A stretch of 64,000 nucleotides of DNA from Butyrivibrio fibrisolvens 16/4 (GCA_000209815.1 FP929036.1:3057982-3121981); one strand, 5' to 3'; shown: positions 1 to 9,604, counted from the stretch's first letter. Made by a program: numbers and translations. Notes: generated by a model not told the origin, from the letters alone.

Positions 1-2579
1 TCCACTAAAAGTTCATCGTGAACCTGTAAAAGAAGCTTTGATTTCAGCCCTTCCTTTAAAAGTCTGTCGTGAACATTAACCATAGCTATTTTTATAATAT
101 CAGCAGCAGTTCCCTGAATTGGAGAATTCATAGCAACTCTTTCGCCAAACTGACGTGTCATAAAGTTTGATGAAGCCAGCTCTGGAATTGGACGACGTCT
201 GCCATACATTGTAGTAACATAGCCCTTTTCTTTAGCATGAGATTTTAATCCCTCCAAAAATTCGTGCATCTTTGGATAAGCTACGAAATAATTATCTATA
301 TATTCCTGAGCTTCCTTTCGACCTACACCAATATCCTTGGCAAGACCAAAAGCGCTGATACCATAAACGATACCAAAATTTACAGCCTTTGCTCTGCGAC
401 GCTGTAAATCTGTAACCTCATCAAATGGTGTGTTAAACACCAGTGATGCAGTGGAACGGTGAATATCCTGTCCTGCCTTGAAGGCATCGATAAGATTTTC
501 ATCACCTGACATATGAGCAAGCACTCTAAGCTCAATCTGAGAATAATCCGCATCAAGGAAAACACAATCCTTCTTTGGATAGAATACTTTTCTGATTTCT
601 CGTCCAAGCTCCATTCTGATAGGAATGTTTTGAAGATTTGGCTCTGTAGAGCTGATACGGCCTGTTGCTGTAACTGTCTGCATAAATGTGGAACGGATTC
701 TTCCATCCTCATCAACACAGGCTGCAAGGCCATCTGCATAAGTACTCTTGAGCTTTGCTAATTGTCTGTACTCTAATATATCACATATTATAGGATTTGT
801 GGCAGAAAGTTCTTCTAAAACGTCAGCGGCTGTAGAATAACCAGTTTTTGTCTTCTTTCCACCTTCTATTCCCATCTTTTCAAAAAGGATAACTCCAAGC
901 TGCTTTGGAGAGTTGATATTGAACTCCTCTCCTGCCTGAGAATAAATGCTCTGTTCTAATTCGTTTATACGAACTGAAAGGCGGCTGCCATATTCTGCCA
1001 AAGCCTCCTTATCCATAGCAATTCCCTGAAGCTCCATATCAAAAAGTGTGTAGACAAGAGGCATCTCGATATTTTCGTATATATCAAGCATTCCTTCCTC
1101 TTTGATTTCTGCTATAACTTTTTCGAAAGCCGCAAAGGCAACATAAGCATTGTAGCAAGCATATGTAGTGACAGCCTCTAACATACTGTCATCCTCTAAG
1201 GCTGCATTAAGCTTTGTCTTGCCAAAAAGATCTGCCTGGGCTGGAATGATAATACCAAGGATTTCGCTTGCAACATCATCTGCTGTGTAAGCATTCTTTG
1301 TTGGATTTAAAAGATATGCTGCCACTGCCACATCTACAGCTGTAGGGAAAATTTCAGTCTTGCCGCCTTTTTCTAAGACAGCAGCCTTTTCATCCTGGTT
1401 CATCAACTCAAAAAGAATGTGCATAGCATTCTTTAAATCCCAGAAGCAAAGCTTTACACCAGCCTTGCTGATTTCTATAAGCTTGTGACCAAGATAATCT
1501 GGTGTGATAAATCCAGCACAATCCACATATACTGTAGCATCTCCTGTAGAAAGGGCAGCTCCCTTAATGAGCTTGTCTTCTCCAGCCATAATGCTGGCTC
1601 CAACAAAATCCTTGCCAGATTTTTTAAGCTCAGCGAAGAATTCCTCTACCTCTGCTAAATCGTATATACGTTTAAAAGATTCAGAAGTATTATCCTGCAC
1701 CTTTGTGGTAGTAGAGGCCTCAAATCTAGGAAGAAGTTTTTTAAGCTCATAGCGTTTGCAGAGAAGATATGCCTCCTCAGTAAAGAGATTTTCAAGCTTT
1801 GTGCTGCCCTCTTCAAGCTGGATTGGAGCATATACATTAATAGTAGCAAGCTCCTTTGAAAGCACAGCCATTTCCCACTGGTCGATAAAATTCTGAAGGA
1901 CCTTGCCCTTTTTCATTTCATCAACATGGGCATGACATTCCTCAATAGAGCCATACTCTGCAATCCATTTTTCAGCTGTCTTAGGACCGATGCCCTCTAC
2001 GCCTGGGATGTTATCACTAGAATCTCCCTGAAGTGCCTTTACATCTATAAACTGCTTTGGTGTAACACCATAAGCTTCCTTAACATCAGCAGCATAATAG
2101 TTTTCAATTTCAGTTCCACCCTTTTTAGTCTTTGGAATGGAAATCTTTACCTTGTCAGTAGCCAGCTGAAGAAGGTCACGGTCTCCAGAAACGATTGTTA
2201 CATCGAATCCTTTTTCCTCTCCCATTCTTGCAAGAGTTCCAAGGATGTCATCAGCCTCCCAGCCTTCCTTTGTGATGACTGGAACCCCCATCGCCTTTAG
2301 CATTTCCTGAATGCGAGGAATCTGCTCTTTAAGCTCAGGAAGCATAGGTTTTCTGGTGCCCTTGTAGGCATCAAACATCTTGTGTCTGAAAGTAGGGGCA
2401 GAAACATCAAATGCCACTGCAAAGTTGTCAGGCTGCTCATCATCTATGAATTTAAGCATCATATTGAGGAAACCAAAGATGGCGCCGGTGTGTTCGCCGG
2501 CGCTATTTGTAAGATCTGGAACTCCGTAGAATGCACGGTTGGCAATACTATGGCCATCAATTAAAAGTAATTTACTCAT
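1..2579 (-). CDS. polA: DNA polymerase I, C-terminus cut by window edge
   Basis: Family A polymerase for Okazaki fragment processing and gap repair. The N-terminal ~290 residues are a 5'-3' exonuclease (start MSKLLLIDGHSIANRAF, then GDSSDNIPGVEGIGPKT of the helix-hairpin-helix). The polymerase domain shows motif A (DADYSQIELRVLAHMSGD), motif B (RRRAKAVNFGIVYG) and motif C (VHDELLV) right at the window edge, so only the last ~30 residues are missing. The middle domain lacks the DxE metal ligands of a proofreading exonuclease, as in Bacillus-type enzymes. The ATG overlaps the stop of pepP by one base (TAATG), so the two are probably co-transcribed and translationally coupled. The reading frame is continuous for about 859 codons. 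The largest uncertainty is only the missing C-terminus. Confidence 0.97.
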   Translation of the reverse strand, partial: MSKLLLIDGHSIANRAFYGVPDLTNSAGEHTGAIFGFLNMMLKFIDDEQPDNFAVAFDVSAPTFRHKMFDAYKGTRKPMLPELKEQIPRIQEMLKAMGVPVITKEGWEADDILGTLARMGEEKGFDVTIVSGDRDLLQLATDKVKISIPKTKKGGTEIENYYAADVKEAYGVTPKQFIDVKALQGDSSDNIPGVEGIGPKTAEKWIAEYGSIEECHAHVDEMKKGKVLQNFIDQWEMAVLSKELATINVYAPIQLEEGSTKLENLFTEEAYLLCKRYELKKLLPRFEASTTTKVQDNTSESFKRIYDLAEVEEFFAELKKSGKDFVGASIMAGEDKLIKGAALSTGDATVYVDCAGFITPDYLGHKLIEISKAGVKLCFWDLKNAMHILFELMNQDEKAAVLEKGGKTEIFPTAVDVAVAAYLLNPTKNAYTADDVASEILGIIIPAQADLFGKTKLNAALEDDSMLEAVTTYACYNAYVAFAAFEKVIAEIKEEGMLDIYENIEMPLVYTLFDMELQGIAMDKEALAEYGSRLSVRINELEQSIYSQAGEEFNINSPKQLGVILFEKMGIEGGKKTKTGYSTAADVLEELSATNPIICDILEYRQLAKLKSTYADGLAACVDEDGRIRSTFMQTVTATGRISSTEPNLQNIPIRMELGREIRKVFYPKKDCVFLDADYSQIELRVLAHMSGDENLIDAFKAGQDIHRSTASLVFNTPFDEVTDLQRRRAKAVNFGIVYGISAFGLAKDIGVGRKEAQEYIDNYFVAYPKMHEFLEGLKSHAKEKGYVTTMYGRRRPIPELASSNFMTRQFGERVAMNSPIQGTAADIIKIAMVNVHDRLLKEGLKSKLLLQVHDELLV

Positions 2580-4372
2580 TAAATCTCCCTAGTCTCTTTT
2601 TCAAGCCATGCGTTTTCCTCGTCGGTGAGGTATGGCTTGAGTGTTTCGCGAACCATTGCGTGGTAGTCGTTAAGAGTCTTCTTTTCGTATTCTGTAAGCA
2701 TCTCTGGAATAACTGCATCCAATTCGTATGGGCAGTATGTGATAGCCTCGAAGTGACGGAAATCACCGTATTCTGTAGTCTCACCTGCTACACAAAGAAG
2801 CTCGTTTTCAATACGAATTCCAAAGCCATCCTCAATGTAAAGACCTGGCTCGTCTGTTGTAATCATACCTGGCTGAATCTCAGCAGAATTCTGTCCCTTA
2901 AGGACTCTCCAGTGGAAACGGTTTGGCCCTTCGTGAACATTTAAGATGTGGCCAACACCATGACCTGTACCACAACGATAATCAAGTCCCATATCCCAAA
3001 CTGGGCCACGAGAAAGAATATCAAGGTTTGCGCCTGTAACTCCCTTAGGAAAGTTTGCAGCAAGAAGTCTTAAATGACAACGAAGAACTACTGTATAGTA
3101 CTCCTTCATCTGCTGTGTAAGCTCTCCAAGTGCAATTGTACGTGTGATATCTGTAGTACCCTCAAGATAATGTGCACCTGAATCTACAAGTAAAAATCCT
3201 TCTGGCTTAAGTGTAGCCTCACTGCCAGCCTTTGCGCTGTAGTGCATCATAGCTGCGTTTGGTCCGTAAGCAGAGATTGTGCCAAATGAAAGGTCTACAA
3301 AATTCTCCTGCTCCTTACGACGAGCCTCATAATAATCTGAAACTGTAATCTCAGTCATTGGCTCCTTGCCGATGTTTTCCTTAACCCACTTGATAGCCTT
3401 TGTACAAGCAACACCATCCTTTATGTGAGCCAGCTTTGTATTTTTAATTTCTGTCTCATTCTTGATTGCACGCATAAGCTCTGATGGATTCTTGCCATCG
3501 ATAATCTTTGCTGAGCCCTCAAGTGCCTTAATCATATTGTAATTAACAATTGACTGATCAAGAAGCACTCTTCTATCTGACATGTCAGCACTCTGAAGAT
3601 AATGATAAATCATATCGTATGGGTAAAGCTTAACGCCCTTATCATTAAGATAGCTCATTACCTCTGCTGGCCAATTTGTTGTGTCAGTGAAAAGAATTAC
3701 GCTGTCATCTGTAATAATAAGGAATGAAAGGAAAACAGGTACGCTTTCAATATCATTTCCACGAATGTTTAAAATATAAGCAATGTCATAAAGTGCTGTA
3801 ACAAGATGAGCATCAGCTCCCTGCTTTTTCATTTCCTCACGGATGCGAGAAATCTTTGAATCCATTGTCTCACCTGAGAACTGGTCTTCAAGAAGCCATG
3901 TTGTAGCCTTTGGAAGCTCTGGACGGTCTGTCCAAATCTTGTCTACTAAATCTTCTGTAGTAGCAAGCTCTCCGCCCTTCTTCTGAGCGATTTCAAAATA
4001 CTTTGCAGCATTCTTAGCAGAAACACAACGGCCATCAAATCCAAGGCATCCGCCATCTACAAAATTCTGCTCAATAAATTCTTCTACCTCAGGAACACCT
4101 GGCTCACCGATTCTCTCTAAAATAACCTCTGAATCGGCAATCTGCTTTGCAGCCTGAACGAAATAACGTCCATCAGCCCAAAGGTGTGCCTCCTTTAATG
4201 TGATAACTGCTGTACCAGCTGAACCGGTAAAGCCTGTCATAAAACTACGAGCCTTAAAGTGCTCTCCTACATATTCAGATGAATGAAAATCGTCTGTTGG
4301 GATGAGGTACATATCAATACCTCTCTCTTTCATTAAATCACGCAAAGCTGCGATTTTCTCATTAGTTGTCAT
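2579..4372 (-). CDS. pepP: Xaa-Pro aminopeptidase, M24B family (aminopeptidase P)
   Basis: Removes N-terminal residues that precede proline; a cytoplasmic dimetal peptidase. The 597-residue length fits the long, three-domain M24B type: two creatinase-like N-terminal domains, then a pita-bread catalytic domain. Metal ligands are visible between about residues 400 and 525: two Asp in DSGAHYLEGTTDITRT, His in GTGHGVGHILNVHEGP, Glu in TTDEPGLY and Glu in IRIENELL. A short C-terminal extension follows, as in the M24 C-terminal domain family. It lies 7 bases after the GH5 gene and overlaps polA by one base, so the three probably form one operon. No signal peptide is seen. Confidence 0.95.
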   Translation of the reverse strand: MTTNEKIAALRDLMKERGIDMYLIPTDDFHSSEYVGEHFKARSFMTGFTGSAGTAVITLKEAHLWADGRYFVQAAKQIADSEVILERIGEPGVPEVEEFIEQNFVDGGCLGFDGRCVSAKNAAKYFEIAQKKGGELATTEDLVDKIWTDRPELPKATTWLLEDQFSGETMDSKISRIREEMKKQGADAHLVTALYDIAYILNIRGNDIESVPVFLSFLIITDDSVILFTDTTNWPAEVMSYLNDKGVKLYPYDMIYHYLQSADMSDRRVLLDQSIVNYNMIKALEGSAKIIDGKNPSELMRAIKNETEIKNTKLAHIKDGVACTKAIKWVKENIGKEPMTEITVSDYYEARRKEQENFVDLSFGTISAYGPNAAMMHYSAKAGSEATLKPEGFLLVDSGAHYLEGTTDITRTIALGELTQQMKEYYTVVLRCHLRLLAANFPKGVTGANLDILSRGPVWDMGLDYRCGTGHGVGHILNVHEGPNRFHWRVLKGQNSAEIQPGMITTDEPGLYIEDGFGIRIENELLCVAGETTEYGDFRHFEAITYCPYELDAVIPEMLTEYEKKTLNDYHAMVRETLKPYLTDEENAWLEKETREI

Positions 4373-4379
4373 TGCTAAA

Positions 4380-5768
4380 TTATCTCCTATCTCTTATTTT
4401 TCTTAGATGCTTTTGTAGTATCTTTTTATTTTCATCTAAGTCAGATTCTTTATCTGATTTAGTCTGAGAATCTTTATTATTTACTTCAGGCTCAATCCAA
4501 TCAACGCCCTCTTCTAAATCACTGTGCTTAAGCTGTGAAATTTGATCAATCAACCACATTGCTGATTCAGAAAGGTCTTCTTCTGTAAAATCTGAAAGCT
4601 TATCACAATCAGCATTGATCATGGCAGAACCTTCATCCTTGTTTGAAAGATTCCACATGCAAGAAGATACACCATATTCCTTGCGAATCATATCATACCA
4701 ATAATCAGCCTCTTTCTCATTCAAGTCTCCAGCTCCATCAGCATCTACCAGACCATACTCTGAGATGAACACAGGAAGTCCTTCATCCAACGCATCTCTA
4801 AGAGCATTTCTTTCAGCCTTGTGATGAGTGCCTGCATAGAAATGGTATGTGTACATAATATTATCAAAATCAAGTGGCTTATCTAAAACTGAATCTAAAT
4901 CGGTAGCCCACTTTGGTGTTCCCACTAAAATGATAGCATCCTTATCAACATTTCTGATGACCGGAATAACCTCGTTAGCGTATTTTCTAACATCATCCCA
5001 GGTGGTATCTCCATTAGGCTCATTGCAAATCTCATAGATTACGTTTTCGTTTGATTCGTATTTACGAACCATCTCACCAAAGAATTGAATTGCTTCTGCC
5101 TTGTATTCGTTAGGGTCTGAATCATTTAATGTATGCCAATCAATAATGACATACATATCGTTGTCAGTTGCAGCCTCTACTGCATCATCAATAACTTCTT
5201 TAAGCTTTTCCTGATTATCCTTGCCACCAACACAATAACCATTGTAGTCACTGGTGTACATAGCAAGTCTGATGACATTGATGCCCCAGGTATCTCTTAA
5301 GGATTTAATAGTCTCTGCTGAAGCATATTCTGGATACCAGTTAATTCCATGAGTGCTGACGCCCATAAGAAGAACCTCATGTCCATCTGCATCTACAAGA
5401 TGAGAATCCTCAACAGCAAGCTTGCCATAATATTTAAGCTTCATATCGTTAAGAAGATTATCAACAGGCTCTTCTTCAGTTTTTTCTGTTTCTTTTTCTA
5501 TGGATGCCTCTGCCTCTTCTTTTGCTTTCTTAAGCTCTTCTTCTTTCTTAGCAGCCTCGTCCTGTTTCTTTTCCTTTATAACAAGCTTAGGCTCTTCTTT
5601 TACAGGTTCTGGGGCAGCCTGAACAGGTTCTTCAACTGTAGCAGCTACCTGCCACGGAAAAGTAACACCGTCTGTGAAATAGCTCACTCCAAATACACCG
5701 CCAACAATGGCTACCGCAAGAATAATTATTAAAAGTACTGTTCTAAAACGTTGTTTTCTGCTAACCAT
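4380..5768 (-). CDS. Membrane-anchored GH5 endo-glucanase (cellulase)
   Basis: Predicted beta-glucan endo-hydrolase held on the outside of the cell. Residues ~10-32 form one hydrophobic signal-anchor with no clear cleavage site. Residues ~45-105 are a Lys/Glu/Pro-rich charged linker, probably spanning the wall. Residues ~112-410 are a GH5 TIM barrel with the acid/base Glu in YEICNEPNG (about E250) and the nucleophile Glu in VFISEYG (about E337); VIIDWH matches strand 4. The tail after ~415 is highly charged and unlike known binding modules; no carbohydrate-binding module is visible. It is the first gene of a likely GH5-pepP-polA operon. The exact substrate (cellulose, mixed-linkage glucan) cannot be read from the sequence. 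Confidence 0.9.
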   Translation of the reverse strand: MVSRKQRFRTVLLIIILAVAIVGGVFGVSYFTDGVTFPWQVAATVEEPVQAAPEPVKEEPKLVIKEKKQDEAAKKEEELKKAKEEAEASIEKETEKTEEEPVDNLLNDMKLKYYGKLAVEDSHLVDADGHEVLLMGVSTHGINWYPEYASAETIKSLRDTWGINVIRLAMYTSDYNGYCVGGKDNQEKLKEVIDDAVEAATDNDMYVIIDWHTLNDSDPNEYKAEAIQFFGEMVRKYESNENVIYEICNEPNGDTTWDDVRKYANEVIPVIRNVDKDAIILVGTPKWATDLDSVLDKPLDFDNIMYTYHFYAGTHHKAERNALRDALDEGLPVFISEYGLVDADGAGDLNEKEADYWYDMIRKEYGVSSCMWNLSNKDEGSAMINADCDKLSDFTEEDLSESAMWLIDQISQLKHSDLEEGVDWIEPEVNNKDSQTKSDKESDLDENKKILQKHLRKIRDRR

Positions 5769-5907
5769 TTGCTCCCTCCAAAATATATGTTTACGAACTG
5801 AATTCCTTCATTTCTAAAAATACTCCATTAAAGATTATAGTACATTTGCCCTTTATAAAAAAGGGGTACTCTCCTTTCCTCTTCTTCCATAATTTTCAAT
5901 GATTTTA

Positions 5908-5946
5908 TTGTGAAATCTATTGCTCTGTGTTATCATATATGATAAC
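5908..5946 (+). promoter_or_regulatory. Promoter and 18-bp palindromic operator of the XRE gene
   Basis: A -35-like TTGTGA (5908-5913) and a -10-like TATCAT (5931-5936) are separated by 17 bases. A perfect palindrome, GTTATCATATATGATAAC (5929-5946), covers the -10. This fits autorepression by the XRE protein encoded 20 bases downstream. That the XRE protein binds here is inferred. Confidence 0.6.
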
Positions 5947-5966
5947 TTAAAAGCGTGAGGTGCACT

Positions 5967-6212
5967 ATGAAGAATCGTTATGCAGATGGAGTTGTCACAC
6001 CCCAGGCTTTGGCGGCGCGCAATTCCATCGCCCAGGAGCTTCGTGACACCCGACACCAGTTGAATTTGACACAAGAATCCTTAGCCCAGCGTGTGGGCAC
6101 CAAGAAATCCAACATCTCCCGGATGGAGAGTGGAAAATATAATCCATCCTTGGATTTTTTGGTTAAGGTTGCAGAATCTATGGGGAAAAAAGTGGATATT
6201 CACATTTATTGA
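5967..6212 (+). CDS. XRE-family helix-turn-helix regulator (HigA-like)
   Basis: 81-residue DNA-binding protein made almost entirely of one HTH_3 domain (ARNSIAQELRDTRHQLNLTQ, then LAQRVGTKKSNISRMESG), ending VAESMGKKVDIHIY. The C-terminal shape resembles antitoxins of the HigA type. I chose the ATG at 5967 because GAGG lies 6 bases upstream; an in-frame GTG at 5955 lacks a site. A perfect palindrome overlaps its promoter. No RelE/HigB-like toxin is seen on either side; the only partner is a 94-codon basic protein 18 bases downstream. It is therefore either an orphan antitoxin-like regulator or half of an unfamiliar pair. Confidence 0.85.
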   Translation: MKNRYADGVVTPQALAARNSIAQELRDTRHQLNLTQESLAQRVGTKKSNISRMESGKYNPSLDFLVKVAESMGKKVDIHIY

Positions 6213-6230
6213 AAGGTAATAGTTTTAGAA

Positions 6231-6515
6231 ATGAAAAAGAAACCAAAGATGTCTAAAAACATTGGTAAAGATATAGTACTTTGCGAGACTACCAATCGTG
6301 TAGTTTCCAATCGCACATCTAATTTATTGCTAGAGCAGTCAGTGCCATTCTCAAAAAATTGGCACCGCGTACCATTCTTCCGCAGAAGAATTTACAACGG
6401 CGCCAATAAAGTTTGCGTTATTTCCATTAATCGCACTCAGTATTCCCACGCAAGACGCGTCCTCTCACTCTTAGAGGAAAGAGATTACAACAGACTGCAA
6501 TTAAATGTCATTTAG
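6231..6515 (+). CDS. Small basic protein of unknown function
   Basis: 94 codons, rich in Arg/Lys/Asn, no membrane segment and no motif I recognise. The central part (NWHRVPFFRRRIYNGANKV) and the tail (HARRVLSLLEERDYNRLQL) look like a small folded domain. It follows the XRE gene by 18 bases in the same direction and probably shares its promoter. The ribosome binding site (AAAGG, about 15 bases before the ATG) is weak. Its stop overlaps the end of the convergent phosphofructokinase gene by a few bases. It could be a toxin-like or DNA-associated partner of the regulator, but nothing in the sequence proves this. Confidence 0.5.
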   Translation: MKKKPKMSKNIGKDIVLCETTNRVVSNRTSNLLLEQSVPFSKNWHRVPFFRRRIYNGANKVCVISINRTQYSHARRVLSLLEERDYNRLQLNVI

Positions 6516-7728
6516 TTTTCGCGAGATACATACACTGGAAGTCCATCCTTGTATTCCACATCTGGAAGACCGATTACCAGTGGCTTCAAATACATTACCA
6601 TATCAGAAGTTACACCATTGTGCTCAGGATTAATCCAATCCTGTGGCACTTCTTTTGCTTCATTGGCAATATCGTGAATCTTCGCATAATCAAACTTAAT
6701 TTCATAAGGTGCATTACTAATACGCTCCATAGTTACCATTGCGCCTGTAACACCCTCTTCTGCAATATCAACAGCCTTTTTGCCGATAGCTTCGGACTCG
6801 TTGATATCTGTAAGGCTGGACATATGAGCAGCTGCACGCTGTAGTACATTGACCTCGATAGAGCGAACCTTAACCCCCAATTTTCTTTAACAAGGTACTC
6901 TAAAGTCTTTCCTGCGCCTGAAAGCTGTGCATGTCCAAAATTATCAAGTGTGCCTGTGGAAGCAGAGATATACTCACCCTTTGCATCTCTGATTCCCTCT
7001 GAAACAGCAACTACGATGTTGTTCTTCTCCTTGAGAAGTCCTTTCAGATCTTCAATGAATTTGTCTCTGTCAAATGGAACTTCTGGAAGATAAATAAGAT
7101 CTGGACCATCGCAGCACTCATTCTTTGCAAGAGCTGTAGCAGCTGTAAGCCATCCTGCATCACGTCCCATTACCTCGATGATAGTAACACTAGGATTATC
7201 ATAAATCTGAGCATCAAAGATAACTTCCATTGTAGAAGTAGCAATATATTTTGCTGCAGAACCAAAACCTGGAGTGTGATCTGTAACACAAAGATCGTTA
7301 TCAACTGTCTTTGGTACACCTACAAATCTGATTTTTGAATCAATCTTTGCAGCATAAGCAGAAAGCTTATCTACAGTGTCCATAGAATCATTTCCACCGA
7401 TGTAGAAAAATGCTTCTATATCGTACTTTTTAAATTGTTCAAAAAGGGAATCATAGATGGGATCATTAGAATCCACACCAGGGAGTTTGAATCGGCATGA
7501 GCCAAGATACATTGCAGGAGTTGTCTTAAGACGCTTTAGGAAACGAGGGTCGTTTGCCACGACAGAAGTGAGGTCGATAACATTGTCATTCTTAATGCCA
7601 AGAATGCCATTTATAGAGCCATATATCTTGTCGTATCTAGAACCAAGGGTACCCTCGATAACACCAGCAAGACTGGCGTTGATAGCCACTGTTGGGCCAC
7701 CTGATTGAGCTACAAGAACATTTCCCAT
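6512..7728 (-). CDS. pfp: PPi-dependent 6-phosphofructokinase, frame broken near 6880
   Basis: Phosphorylates fructose 6-phosphate in glycolysis. Two marks point to pyrophosphate rather than ATP as donor: GGNDS, with Asp where ATP enzymes have Gly, and PKTVDND, where ATP enzymes have PGTIDND. Met start MGNVLVAQSGGPTVAINASL is typical. The frame is broken at 6874-6884, between LVKE and the second part (GVKVRSIEVNVLQRAAAH). Restoring one base in the run of A or G gives a single protein of about 405 residues, the usual length. Both halves are well conserved, so a sequencing indel is likelier than a dead gene. The ribosome binding site is buried in a hairpin (7737-7769). Confidence 0.9.
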
Positions 7729-7769
7729 AAAAAAATATCCTCCCTATAAAGAATTTCTATAAGGAGGAT
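7729..7769 (-). terminator. Hairpin plus U-tract overlapping the pfp ribosome binding site
   Basis: On the minus-strand RNA, arms at 7769-7758 and 7748-7737 form 12 pairs (one G-U) around a 9-base loop, followed by AU and seven U before the pfp AUG. This has the form of an intrinsic terminator for recJ read-through. Its 3' arm also contains the GGGAGG ribosome binding site of pfp. It may end recJ transcripts, block pfp translation, or both. Confidence 0.65.
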
Positions 7770-7825
7770 TTTATCATAGAATCTAGATTTAAAAAATAGA
7801 ATTTTTTACACAAAATCAAAAACAA

Positions 7826-9592
7826 TTACTTAAAATTTTCAACCATTATCTGTATGCTGCGATTGCCTCTAAACTCGTTTATAGACGGCTCGTAGATGAT
7901 GTCCATAGACACTCCTGAGCTCTGTCCCGAACAAACTCTGTCCCATGTCCCTGGGCCATACTTCGTATTTACGATATCTTCAAATTCAGGAACATTTCTA
8001 AAAAGCATAGCAGTCATGCATTCACCTTTTTCTGTTCCCACAGTAAGTCTCAAATACTGGCCTTCTTTACCTATGTAGGCAGCCTTGAGAATTGGTACAT
8101 TTTTAAGAGCAAAAAGAGGTTTCGTATTTCCGGTACCAAAAGGAGCAAGCATATCAAGACTATCCACCAGTCCCTCTGTAATATAGGAAAGCGGCATATC
8201 ACAATCAATCTTAATAACCTCCTGCATATCGTCCTCTGTAAGTGTACATCTTTCATTAAGACGAGTGCGAAGCTCATCAATCTTTTCAGTAGGAAGTGAT
8301 ACACCTGCTGCCATAGGATGACCTCCAAATTTTGTGAATACATCCTTCACAGCTGTTAATTCTTCAAACATATTATAAGCTGGAATGGAGCGTCCACTGC
8401 CCTTTGCACCATCCTCCGCATCAGTGATAACAAGCACTGGTTTGTTGTAGGCTTCTCGAATACGTCCTGCCACAATACCTGCTAAGCTTTCATGAAGCTC
8501 TGGAATGTAAACCACAAGCACATTATCATTTTTCAAATCGCTGTTTTCTATCATATCTCTGGCTTTGTCTATGCCAATTTGGGTCATATTCTTTCGCTGA
8601 GAATTAAGCTCTACAAGCTCATTTGCCATAGCAAGGGCCTTCGCCTGGTCTGGCTCCATAAGAAGCTCTATAGCACGGCCTGCAGTATCAAGCCTTCCAC
8701 TGGCGTTAAGGCAAGGGCCGATGATAAATCCCAGATGATAACAGCTAAGGGGCTTACCTTTAAGCTCATTACGCGCTAGCAAGGCACTGATGCCTACGTT
8801 TTCTGTGGCCTCAATGGCCCTGATTCCCTGATATACAGTGGCGCGATTTTCACCCTTCAGCTCCATTACATCACAAACAGTGGCAATGGCTGCAAACTGT
8901 AGAAACTTATCTGATTCCTCTTTTTCTAGTCCAAGGAATTCAAACAGAACCTCTGCCAGCTTCCATGCTACCTGAGCGCCGCAGATACCCTTAAATGGAT
9001 AATTGCAATCATCACGCTTTGGATCTACAACGGCATCTGCTGCTGGAAGCTTCTGAATTTTAGTCTCTCCATCCTCTGATAGTTCAAATGGGACCTCGTG
9101 GTGATCTGTAACAACGAATGTCATTCCAAGTTCCTTTGCCAAGTCAATAGCAGGAGCTGCTGCAATACCGTTATCGCAGGTGATAATGAATCCTACTCCA
9201 TCATCACAGGCAGCCTGAACCATATCAGGATTGATACCGTATCCATCCACCATTCTGTGAGGAACTGCATAATCCACATCACCGCCAGCTTCCCTGATGG
9301 CACTAGTGAGAATGTAGGTAGACATAATTCCATCCACATCATAATCACCTACCACACGAATCCTTACACCATCATCTATAGCCTCCATAAGAAGCTCGCA
9401 AGCAAGGTCCATATCAGCAAAAAGATGTGGGTCTGGGAAATTATTCAAGGTAGGATGAAGATATTCTTCCATTTCCTCATATGTACTAAGACCACGATTT
9501 ACCATAAGACGCACTAGTACAGGGTCAACATTAAGTTTCGCACTCAGCCCTGCATAATCCGCAGCCTTTCGTTGTAAAATCCATTTACTCAT
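7826..9592 (-). CDS. recJ: Single-strand-DNA-specific exonuclease RecJ
   Basis: 5'-3' single-strand exonuclease for recombination and mismatch repair. The DHH domain shows motif I GDYDVDGIMSTYIL, motif II CDNGIAAAPA, the DHH signature VVTDHHEVPFE and the following DAVVDPKRDD and GICGAQVAWKLA. The DHHA1 domain shows GSGRSIPAYNMFEEL and FGGHPMAAGVSL. A C-terminal OB-like domain follows. The 588-residue length fits the compact Firmicutes form. It is preceded by a strong hairpin at the end of pta, so it probably has its own promoter or relies on read-through. The pfp gene follows in the same direction. Confidence 0.96.
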   Translation of the reverse strand: MSKWILQRKAADYAGLSAKLNVDPVLVRLMVNRGLSTYEEMEEYLHPTLNNFPDPHLFADMDLACELLMEAIDDGVRIRVVGDYDVDGIMSTYILTSAIREAGGDVDYAVPHRMVDGYGINPDMVQAACDDGVGFIITCDNGIAAAPAIDLAKELGMTFVVTDHHEVPFELSEDGETKIQKLPAADAVVDPKRDDCNYPFKGICGAQVAWKLAEVLFEFLGLEKEESDKFLQFAAIATVCDVMELKGENRATVYQGIRAIEATENVGISALLARNELKGKPLSCYHLGFIIGPCLNASGRLDTAGRAIELLMEPDQAKALAMANELVELNSQRKNMTQIGIDKARDMIENSDLKNDNVLVVYIPELHESLAGIVAGRIREAYNKPVLVITDAEDGAKGSGRSIPAYNMFEELTAVKDVFTKFGGHPMAAGVSLPTEKIDELRTRLNERCTLTEDDMQEVIKIDCDMPLSYITEGLVDSLDMLAPFGTGNTKPLFALKNVPILKAAYIGKEGQYLRLTVGTEKGECMTAMLFRNVPEFEDIVNTKYGPGTWDRVCSGQSSGVSMDIIYEPSINEFRGNRSIQIMVENFK

Positions 9593-9604
9593 TCATATTC
9601 TCCG

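Noticed and set aside
6512..6880. The second part of the phosphofructokinase as a separate small gene
   Set aside because: It begins inside the conserved C-terminal domain, at a TTG without a ribosome binding site, and joins the first part by one base. It is the same gene.
6874..6884. A programmed -1 ribosomal frameshift in pfp
   Set aside because: No proper slippery heptamer in frame and no known frameshifting in this family; the same kind of break occurs in many other genes here.
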